Source of the DNA: JAIRQX01 sp031556255
GTDB lineage: Bacteria > Chrysiogenota > Deferribacteres > Deferribacterales > JAISNW01
Direction of reading: 5' to 3'
Assembly: GCA_031556255.1 (NCBI GenBank)
Contig: JAVBTI010000058.1
Coordinates: forward strand, 1-5,082
Length of the DNA stretch: 5,082 nucleotides
A program made the position numbers and the translations under genes. The notes beneath the pieces are model-generated. The model was not told the DNA's origin. It worked only from the letters and a program-made list of their open reading frames with translations, and searched no databases. Shown in pieces: positions 1-5,082 of the stretch; the stretch's first letter is position 1, and the number at the start of each line of letters is the position of its first letter.

Positions 1-189
1 AGTGGCAAAGCCCAATGCCACCACAACCCCCCCCACAAACAGGGCGCCCAGAATGGGCAGGAAGAGCGGGATTTCATACACAGCGTACTTTGGAATCAGC
101 ACTATTTTTATCGGCGTGGCGTTGGAAACCGCAAAAAGCACCACATATATCAGCACAAGCGCTTTGATTATTGTATTAACATAGTTCAT
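1..189 (-). CDS. LapA-domain (DUF1049-type) inner-membrane protein, 3' part cut off by the window edge
   Basis: The visible part is the first 63 codons of a small membrane protein. It starts MNYVNTIIKALVLIYVVLFA and has a first hydrophobic helix at about residues 5-22. A conserved-looking SN pair follows (residues 22-23), then a short amphipathic stretch with basic residues (PIKIVLIPKY), and a second hydrophobic, glycine-rich helix from about residue 42 onward. Two helices around a short beta-like loop is the LapA/DUF1049 pattern, whose members are usually about 90-110 residues. In Escherichia coli LapA works with LapB in controlling LpxC and lipopolysaccharide synthesis; here only the domain is recognised and that role is not shown. 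The ATG at 189 is preceded by a good Shine-Dalgarno sequence, GGGAGG (203-198), with an 8-nt spacer. It lies 16 bp after the HIT gene stop, so the two are probably co-transcribed. The cytoplasmic C-terminal part is outside the window. Confidence 0.8.
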   Translation of the reverse strand, partial: MNYVNTIIKALVLIYVVLFAVSNATPIKIVLIPKYAVYEIPLFLPILGALFVGGVVVALGFAT

Positions 190-205
190 AAGTTGTTCCT
201 CCCGC

Positions 206-700
206 TCATAGGCTGAGCCTGCCGAAAGCCTCCGCCAGTTTGCTGTAAGTGATGTCCATATGTTCGGAGATAACTTTCGTTTCAGATATGACCGGCATGA
301 AATTTGTGTCGCCGTACCAGCGCGGCACTATGTGCATATGCAGGTGGGCAGCGATCCCCGCGCCCGCGGCGGCACCCAGGTTATAACCCACGTTAAAACC
401 TTCCGCGCGCATGGTTTCCTTTATTATGGTCACCGAACTGCGCATTAAAATGTTCATTTCTTCGAATTCGGCTTTTTCAAGCTCAACTATATCCGCCACA
501 TGGCGCACGGGAATAATCATTAGATGCCCGTTGTTGTAAGGATACAAATTCATAATAACAAAGGATTGCCTGCCGCGGAATAGCAGATAATTCCCCCGAT
601 CATCGGAACCCTTGCATATATTGCAAAAAACGCAGCCGGAGGCCGGTTTACCCCCGGTCACATAAGCGCCGCGCCACGGCGCCCAGAGTGTGTTTTGCAT
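206..700 (-). CDS. HIT-family protein, probable Ap4A-type dinucleotide phosphorylase/hydrolase
   Basis: The protein has 164 residues, a normal length for the family. The HIT motif HLHMHIV lies at residues 119-125; by family knowledge the middle histidine, H121, is the nucleophile attacking the alpha-phosphate of a nucleotide. The segment NNGHLMIIPVRH (56-67) is the usual second conserved region. C23-x-x-C26 near the N-terminus, together with H67 and a HIT histidine, resembles the structural zinc site of HIT proteins close to Mycobacterium tuberculosis Rv2613c, an Ap4A phosphorylase. The N-terminal LWAPWR and the PRWYGDTNFMPV segment (126-137) also fit that branch. The likely role is cytoplasmic breakdown of Ap4A-like dinucleotides or nucleoside phosphoramidates; the exact substrate is inferred. 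The ATG at 700 follows GAGAGG (716-711) with a spacer of about 10 nt. The gene sits 67 bp after the MFS gene and 16 bp before the LapA-domain gene, with a probable promoter of its own. Confidence 0.93.
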   Translation of the reverse strand: MQNTLWAPWRGAYVTGGKPASGCVFCNICKGSDDRGNYLLFRGRQSFVIMNLYPYNNGHLMIIPVRHVADIVELEKAEFEEMNILMRSSVTIIKETMRAEGFNVGYNLGAAAGAGIAAHLHMHIVPRWYGDTNFMPVISETKVISEHMDITYSKLAEAFGRLSL

Positions 701-721
701 GGCAGATCATACCTCTCTGCT

Positions 722-753
722 ATTATATTAGCAGATCTGCTGATGTACGGCAA
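722..753 (-). promoter_or_regulatory. Candidate promoter for the HIT and LapA-domain genes
   Basis: On the minus strand TTGCCG (753-748) lies 17 bp from TAATAT (730-725), which carries a TGC extended -10 element directly in front. A perfect TATAAT (727-722) overlaps it but would need a 20-bp spacer. Transcription would start near 715-718, almost at the ribosome binding site of the HIT gene, so the leader would be very short. The HIT gene may thus be expressed both from here and by read-through from the MFS gene. Confidence 0.45.
730..741. repeat. Perfect 12-bp palindrome AGCAGATCTGCT, operator-like
   Basis: AGCAGATCTGCT is its own reverse complement. It lies between the MFS stop and the HIT start, inside the spacer and touching the -10 element of the candidate HIT promoter. 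Its outer half recurs nearby: TCTGCT at 716-721 pairs with AGCAGA at 730-735 across an 8-nt loop, and GCAGATC at 702-708 is a direct copy of 731-737. No T-run follows in either direction, so an intrinsic terminator is unlikely. A regulator site or a weak RNA hairpin are the two readings. Confidence 0.5.
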
Positions 754-767
754 GGTTATTTAGAGAT

Positions 768-1958
768 TTACCGTGTTTCCGCCTGATTGCGCAGTTTTTC
801 CAAATTTCGGTAGTACCTGTTCTTTTCCGATATAAAATACCACAGAATCGGCAGGCAGGTCAGCGCCGCGCCAGTGATATAGGCCGTTTTATAGGACGTA
901 TGCTGTATCAGATAGCCCAGCCCCAATGCACCCAATCCCATGCCGATGTCCATCGCAGTGAATACAGTGGCGTTGGCCTTTCCGCGGTAGAAAGATTCCA
1001 CCACGTTCATCGTCATAGTACTGATGGTGGGCATGATCATCCCGCCGCCGAAACCCGCCAGCGCGCCGCTGACGAAAAATGCAACCGGTGAAGTCGCAAA
1101 AGCCAAGGATACAGCTCCCACCGCAAAACACAGATACCCGGAAACCACCAACGGCGTGGGTCCGCGCAGATCAAGGGTGTTCCGCACCACGAAGCGGGAC
1201 AGTAAAACACCCGTCGCGTACAGCATGAAAAAAACACCGCTGTTGTTTATATTGTTTTTGTGCGCATATAGGGGCAGGAAAGTGATTATACCGCTGTAGG
1301 TCAAGCTATAGCAAAACTGCATAAATGCCAGCCCCATCGCGCGCTTTTCATAAAGTGCCGGGATAGACAGTACCAGCGGCTTTTTCGGCCTTGCAAGGGA
1401 GGGCAGTTTCAAAAGCCCCGCCAACGCCAGTGCGAGCACGCTTAAACCAATGCTGAGCAGGAAAACCACCGCAAAACTGTGAAAAATGTCGTAAACCACA
1501 AGCCCCAAAGCGGGGCCTACAATCATAGCAAGGGGCATGGTCATGGAGAAGTAGCCGATCCCTTCCCCGCGTTTCTTTTCAGGCACTATGTCGGCCACAA
1601 CCGTGGCGGTGCTTGTTGTTATAGATGCCCAGCTCACCCCATGCGCCATTCGCACAAGCAGCAGTACCGCTATTGTTGTGATGAAGATATAAGAGGTGAA
1701 CGCGCCGATAAACAATACCAGCGCCGCCAGAAGCATGATCTTGCGGTTATAGTTGTCCAGCAGATAGCCGATAAAGGGGCGGCTCAGAAGCGCGGTAAGA
1801 GAAAATGCTCCCACCACACGGCCTACGCGCCCTTCCTCCAGCTTTACCGCCTCCATGGCGAATATCGGCAGCACAGGGAGCAGAAGCATAAAAGCTGTCG
1901 ACGCCAAAAACGACGCCGACAGCAGAAATATATAATCTTTCGTAAACAAACTTTTCAA
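768..1958 (-). CDS. Major facilitator superfamily transporter (MFS_1 type), TTG start
   Basis: The 396-residue product has the length and hydrophobic periodicity of a 12-helix MFS carrier. Helices fall roughly at 8-30, 44-66, 74-95, 97-118, 134-156, 163-184, 208-229, 240-258, 268-287, 293-315, 330-351 and 358-376, with a central basic cytoplasmic loop near 186-207. The MFS signature between helices 2 and 3 is seen as GYLLDNYNRK (64-73). A second signature-like segment, PEKKRGEGIGYF (126-137), leads into helix 5, whose LAMIVGPALG resembles drug and metabolite exporters of the YhhS/YfcJ kind. Proton-coupled export is plausible, but the substrate cannot be read from the sequence. The start is TTG at 1958: an in-frame TAA lies at 1991-1989, no ATG or GTG occurs between them, and the first internal Met (residue 24) would remove helix 1. 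The Shine-Dalgarno is weak (CGGG, 1969-1966). The gene lies 30 bp downstream of the lipoprotein gene, in the same reading frame, and is probably translated from the same transcript. Confidence 0.92.
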   Translation of the reverse strand: MKSLFTKDYIFLLSASFLASTAFMLLLPVLPIFAMEAVKLEEGRVGRVVGAFSLTALLSRPFIGYLLDNYNRKIMLLAALVLFIGAFTSYIFITTIAVLLLVRMAHGVSWASITTSTATVVADIVPEKKRGEGIGYFSMTMPLAMIVGPALGLVVYDIFHSFAVVFLLSIGLSVLALALAGLLKLPSLARPKKPLVLSIPALYEKRAMGLAFMQFCYSLTYSGIITFLPLYAHKNNINNSGVFFMLYATGVLLSRFVVRNTLDLRGPTPLVVSGYLCFAVGAVSLAFATSPVAFFVSGALAGFGGGMIMPTISTMTMNVVESFYRGKANATVFTAMDIGMGLGALGLGYLIQHTSYKTAYITGAALTCLPILWYFISEKNRYYRNLEKLRNQAETR

Positions 1959-1988
1959 AACAAAACCCGAATCCGAATAAAGAAATTT

Positions 1989-2804
1989 TTATTTAATTAT
2001 ATTTTCCAGTATATAAAGGGTAGCCGTATCTTCTTCGGAGTCCGTCTGGACGTCAGCCTGAAGCACTTGGTAAACTATGTTGACCTCTTTATCGAGGTAG
2101 TTCGCTTTCAGCTCGTCCGCCTGCTCCGGCTCGCAGTACATCTGATAGTTTTCACCGCCCACTTTGAAGCCGCATACTCCCATCATATCGTCCACGCCGG
2201 TGAAAACAGCCTTAGTATTGACGGTGTCCACCACACTGTAGCCGCCTTCCTCACCTTCGTGAAGGCCGGCATCCTCATTGAACTCCTGCAGGAACAGCGC
2301 AGCGCGCAGGTTATTGTCCGCGGTGATCAGCCACTTCCCTTTGGTTTTTTCCATGGTCAGCAAGGCTGTCAATGTCTTCCTGGGCGCTTCCGGCGACTGA
2401 AGCTCTTTCACAAGTATGGCGTCCAGCTGTTCATCGGTGATATTGTCCATCGACAACCCCTCGTTCATAAGCTTTTCCGTCATATTCATCATAAAGTTCT
2501 GCACCACCCGGAAAAAATCCACGGCTGTGATATCCACGGAAACCGTTGCCGCCAGCTCAGCATGATCCACCACTTTTATATTGGCGACGTCCATCGTGCC
2601 GAAATAAACCCCCAACAGCTTTTTCTCCGCATCCGCCATATCTACGAACACGGGTGCGCTGAGAAACTTCTGCGCTTTATCGTAATCGGCCTTCTTCAGA
2701 TTGCCGAAAAAAGCGGTAACCGTCTTGTCGGGCTTTACAAAAAAGCTGCAAGCAGTAAGGGCGATCATAAGCAGTATCAAAGGAAACAGAAACATTTTTC
2801 TCAT
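1989..2804 (-). CDS. Putative lipoprotein with DUF4878/DUF5105-like N-terminal domain, function unknown
   Basis: The 271-residue protein begins MRKMFLFPLILLMIALTACS: a basic n-region, a hydrophobic core and a lipobox LTAC with the lipidated Cys at residue 19. Ser at +2 would favour outer-membrane sorting if Lol rules apply. After a short linker, residues 25-50 (DKTVTAFFGNLKKADYDKAQ and on) match the opening helix of DUF4878/DUF5105-type NTF2-like lipoproteins. That domain seems to close at about residues 143-170 with KGKWLITADN, the usual GKW strand. A further segment (about 188-271) with C211 and C224 is beta-rich by pattern and I do not recognise it. The frame stays open upstream to an ATG at 2894, but the ATG at 2804 is preferred. 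It has GGGAG (2817-2813) at an 8-nt spacing, it puts the signal peptide at the true N-terminus, and a candidate promoter lies inside the longer version. The gene heads the minus-strand group and is divergent from the PBP1A gene. No enzymatic motif is visible. Confidence 0.85.
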   Translation of the reverse strand: MRKMFLFPLILLMIALTACSFFVKPDKTVTAFFGNLKKADYDKAQKFLSAPVFVDMADAEKKLLGVYFGTMDVANIKVVDHAELAATVSVDITAVDFFRVVQNFMMNMTEKLMNEGLSMDNITDEQLDAILVKELQSPEAPRKTLTALLTMEKTKGKWLITADNNLRAALFLQEFNEDAGLHEGEEGGYSVVDTVNTKAVFTGVDDMMGVCGFKVGGENYQMYCEPEQADELKANYLDKEVNIVYQVLQADVQTDSEEDTATLYILENIIK

Positions 2805-2838
2805 CTGATTTTCTCCCGAAAGATAATTCCTCGCTTCC

Positions 2839-2867
2839 AGAATATATACTAATTCCGGTTTTGGCAA
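2839..2867 (-). promoter_or_regulatory. Candidate promoter for the lipoprotein gene and its downstream group
   Basis: On the minus strand a TTGCCA box (2867-2862) is followed by a TA-rich stretch. Either TATATT (2846-2841) with a short 15-bp spacer or TATTCT (2844-2839) with a 17-bp spacer could be the -10 box. A start near 2833 would leave about 30 nt before the ATG at 2804 and would exclude the longer reading of the gene that begins at 2894. It is weaker than the rightward promoter in the same intergenic region. Confidence 0.45.
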
Positions 2868-2909
2868 GAAATTACTTGTGAAAAGAAAGTCCATAGCTCC
2901 GAAGATCTA

Positions 2910-2938
2910 TTGATAAAAACTTTCTTCTGAAGTATATT
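2910..2938 (+). promoter_or_regulatory. Sigma70-type promoter for the PBP1A gene
   Basis: The -35 box TTGATA (2910-2915) and -10 box TATATT (2933-2938) are separated by exactly 17 bp, in an AT-rich setting. Each box differs from consensus at one position. Transcription would begin near 2945, giving a leader of about 30 nt before the ATG at 2976. No sequence-specific regulator site is evident, which suits a housekeeping cell-wall gene. The assignment rests on motif match only. Confidence 0.7.
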
Positions 2939-2975
2939 ATTAAGCTAAACTAATGGTAACGGTATTTACACAACG

Positions 2976-5082
2976 ATGATAAAGCTCCTTAAAAAGTTTT
3001 TCGGCAGCAGGATTGTCCGCTACGGCTTCCTTGCGATTGTACTCGGCGTCCTGTCAGGCGGTGCGATTGTCACCTGGCAGCTATACAAGCTTGCCCAGAC
3101 ACTTCCGCCCGTGGAAGAGATCACGAAATACCGCATGAACCAGCCCTCTATGGTTTACGACGAAAACGGAGCGGTTATCGCGGAGCTCGGCAACGAACGC
3201 AGGTATCCTATCCCCATAAACGAGATCCCGCCATATCTTTGCCAGGCTGTCGTGGCCACCGAGGATGCCCGCTTTTATGAGCATGCCGGTGTCGATTTCT
3301 GGGGGATACTCCGTGCCATGATAACAAATGTAAAATCCGGGCGGTTTGCCGAAGGGGGGAGCACCCTCACGCAGCAGCTCGCCAAAAATATATTCTTTAC
3401 CCCGGAAAAAAAGCTGATACGTAAATATAAAGAAGCAGTACTGGCCTACCGCCTGGATAAATATCTGACAAAAGACGAAATACTGGAATTCTACCTCAAC
3501 TATGTCAACTTTGGCAGGGGTGCCTATGGCGTGCAGGCGGCGGCGATAAACTATTTCGGCAAAAACGCTTCCGACCTGACGCTGGCGGAGTGCGCCCTGC
3601 TGGCGGGCATCCCCAAAGCGCCGGGGCTTTACTCTCCGCATAACAATAAAGACCGCGCCATGCAGCGCCGCAACCATGTGTTACTGCGCATGTACGAACA
3701 CGGCTATATAACGGAAGAAGAATATCTCAAAACCATAGAAGAACCTATCGTCATCACCGAAAGCACCCCCCTGAAGCTTAGGCACGCGGGATATTTCCTC
3801 GACTACGTACTGCGCTTTCTTTCCGATGAAATGGGGATAATTGAGCCGCAGAATAAAGGGCTGAAAGTATATACCACCCTGAATGTGGACTTTCAGGATA
3901 AAGCGGAAGCCGCGATACGCAGCAATCTGCTTGCCACCTCAAAACGTCAGGGCTACTTTGGCCCCGTCGGGAAACTGGCTGATTCTCCCGTGGAAGATGT
4001 AATACTTACCGATGCCGCGGGAGAGTCAGTGGCTGTCGCCCCTACGGCAGAATCGCTTATGCAGATGCCTCCGTATCTGACCGCGCTGGGCTTCAAAAAA
4101 GCGGTAGTTACAAAGATTGAAGATCAGCTAATGCGTATAAAGGTCGACAACGCCACCGACGGCACCGTAAAACTCGTGGAAAACCGCTGGGCAAAACCTG
4201 TGGGCAGCTCCGGACAGTTGAATGACTTCAAAAAAATCCTCGCGCTGAACGATATAATTTACGTGCTCCCCAAAGACAACGAAACCGGCGTCTATCTGCT
4301 TGAGCAGGACCCGCCCATGGAGGCGGCGCTTTTAGCCGCCGACCCGCAGACAGGTGCTATCAAAGCCATGGTAGGTGGTTTCGCGTTTGAAAAATCAATG
4401 TTCAACCGTGCCACCCAGGCCAAAAGACAGGTCGGCAGTGCATTTAAGCCTATAGTATACGCCACAGCCATCGAATACGGCCTTCAGCCGATGACCAAAG
4501 TCCTTGATGCGCCGGTGATCTCAACCCCGGATGAACAGGGGATGGTATGGCGCCCCAAAAACATTGAAGACAGATATTACGGCGAAACAACCCTGAAAGA
4601 AGGGCTGGTGCGCTCCCGCAACATCGTTACCATCAAAATGGCTGAGCGGGTGGGACTGCGCCGCATACTGAGCATGGCCAAACGGTTCGGCATAACCTCT
4701 GACCTGCCTTCGGATATGTCCATAACTATAGGATCCGGCTCCATATCACTTCTTGAAATGGTTTACGCCTACTCTGTTTTCCCCAATATGGGCACCCGAC
4801 CGGCCAACCCGTACTTTGTAACCAAAGTGGAGGACTCTGACGGGAACGTTCTTTATGAAATAATGCCCCCGGCGCATATAGAGGTTATCCACCCGAACAC
4901 CGCCCAGATTATGACGGACATTCTTGTCAACGTGGTGGAAAACGGCACAGGTTTCCGTGCCAAAGCGATCCCCCGCCCCGTGGGCGCTAAAACAGGCACT
5001 ACCAACGAAAACCGCGACACATGGTTTATAGGCTTCATGCCGAACTTTGTGGTGGGCGTATGGGTGGGGTTTGATGAATTCC
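2976..5082 (+). CDS. mrcA: Class A penicillin-binding protein 1A (GT51 glycosyltransferase plus transpeptidase), C-terminus beyond window
   Basis: This bifunctional murein synthase polymerises lipid II into glycan strands and crosslinks the peptides, anchored in the inner membrane and acting in the periplasm. The frame is open for 702 codons to the window end. Order: cytoplasmic basic start, one membrane anchor (about 17-38), GT51 domain (about 55-240), an OB-like insert (about 318-430; RQGYFGP at 324-330 is typical) and the transpeptidase (about 450 onward). GT51 motifs are intact: TEDARFYEHAG with catalytic E96, GGSTLTQQLAKN (127-138), EILEFYLN (168-175) and GRGAYGVQAAA (180-190). Transpeptidase motifs are S488-A-F-K491 (nucleophile S488), S547-R-N549 and K672-T-G674. 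The OB insert marks the Gram-negative PBP1A type rather than Gram-positive PonA. Family members usually end roughly 60-100 residues after KTG, so little is missing. The ATG at 2976 has no clear Shine-Dalgarno, but it gives a standard N-terminus and lies about 30 nt after a likely transcription start. Confidence 0.96.
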   Translation, partial: MIKLLKKFFGSRIVRYGFLAIVLGVLSGGAIVTWQLYKLAQTLPPVEEITKYRMNQPSMVYDENGAVIAELGNERRYPIPINEIPPYLCQAVVATEDARFYEHAGVDFWGILRAMITNVKSGRFAEGGSTLTQQLAKNIFFTPEKKLIRKYKEAVLAYRLDKYLTKDEILEFYLNYVNFGRGAYGVQAAAINYFGKNASDLTLAECALLAGIPKAPGLYSPHNNKDRAMQRRNHVLLRMYEHGYITEEEYLKTIEEPIVITESTPLKLRHAGYFLDYVLRFLSDEMGIIEPQNKGLKVYTTLNVDFQDKAEAAIRSNLLATSKRQGYFGPVGKLADSPVEDVILTDAAGESVAVAPTAESLMQMPPYLTALGFKKAVVTKIEDQLMRIKVDNATDGTVKLVENRWAKPVGSSGQLNDFKKILALNDIIYVLPKDNETGVYLLEQDPPMEAALLAADPQTGAIKAMVGGFAFEKSMFNRATQAKRQVGSAFKPIVYATAIEYGLQPMTKVLDAPVISTPDEQGMVWRPKNIEDRYYGETTLKEGLVRSRNIVTIKMAERVGLRRILSMAKRFGITSDLPSDMSITIGSGSISLLEMVYAYSVFPNMGTRPANPYFVTKVEDSDGNVLYEIMPPAHIEVIHPNTAQIMTDILVNVVENGTGFRAKAIPRPVGAKTGTTNENRDTWFIGFMPNFVVGVWVGFDEF

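Noticed and set aside
2..184. A 60-codon open frame on the plus strand at the left edge
   Set aside because: It is antisense to the LapA-domain gene, which has a strong ribosome binding site and clear membrane helices. The plus-strand translation has no supporting feature.
260..448. A 62-codon open frame on the plus strand opposite the HIT gene
   Set aside because: It overlaps the conserved HIT-motif region in antisense, and its apparent codons are explained by the HIT gene on the other strand.
716..735. Stem-loop TCTGCT-N8-AGCAGA as an intrinsic terminator after the MFS gene
   Set aside because: The stem is only 6 bp and moderately stable, and no run of T follows it on the minus strand. 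It overlaps promoter-like boxes instead.
1479..2852. A 457-codon open frame on the plus strand, opposite the MFS and lipoprotein genes
   Set aside because: It lies antisense to two well-supported genes, spans their junction, and its translation is rich in His, Arg, Gln and Lys without any domain or membrane pattern. This is the usual look of an antisense shadow frame.
2805..2894. Thirty-codon N-terminal extension of the lipoprotein from the ATG at 2894
   Set aside because: It would bury the signal peptide and lipobox inside the protein, and it begins upstream of the likely transcription start. The ATG at 2804 has a proper Shine-Dalgarno sequence.
3081..3677. A 198-codon open frame on the minus strand inside the PBP1A gene
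   Set aside because: The plus strand here encodes the intact GT51 domain with all its catalytic motifs. The antisense frame has no recognisable features or ribosome binding site.

Overview
This window looks like an ordinary piece of chromosome from a diderm (Gram-negative type) bacterium. The strongest sign is the class A penicillin-binding protein entering from the middle and running off the right edge. It has the OB-like insert between its glycosyltransferase and transpeptidase domains that marks the PBP1A type of Gram-negative bacteria. A LapA-domain protein and a lipoprotein with Ser after the lipobox Cys agree with an outer-membrane organism. Base composition looks roughly balanced by eye, with frequent ATA (Ile) codons and few mobile-element signs. 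Deferribacterota or a deltaproteobacterial-type lineage would fit, but I cannot fix the taxon from the sequence alone.

Layout. Positions 1 to 2804 carry four genes on the minus strand, read from right to left: a 271-residue lipoprotein (2804 to 1989), a 12-helix MFS transporter with a TTG start (1958 to 768), a HIT-family nucleotide hydrolase/phosphorylase (700 to 206), and the start of a LapA-domain membrane protein cut by the left edge (189 to 1). Gaps are short (30, 67 and 16 bp) and I see no convincing terminator between them, so they may be co-transcribed. A second promoter probably lies just upstream of the HIT gene, overlapping a perfect 12-bp palindrome.

Positions 2805 to 2975 form a divergent intergenic region. 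It holds a very good sigma70-type promoter facing right (TTGATA, 17-bp spacer, TATATT) and a weaker candidate facing left. Positions 2976 to 5082 carry the PBP1A gene on the plus strand. All GT51 motifs and the SxxK, SxN and KTG motifs are intact, and only the extreme C-terminus is missing because the window ends.

How the genes relate. PBP1A builds and crosslinks peptidoglycan. The divergent lipoprotein, the transporter and LapA are all envelope proteins, while the HIT protein is a cytoplasmic nucleotide-metabolism enzyme. A functional link between the two sides is not shown by the sequence. I found no CRISPR array, tRNA, rRNA, IS element, phage gene or clear novel defence-type system. The most interesting items are modest: the C-terminal domain of the lipoprotein, the palindrome at the HIT promoter, and the chained ATGA overlaps at the HIT-lapA junction.
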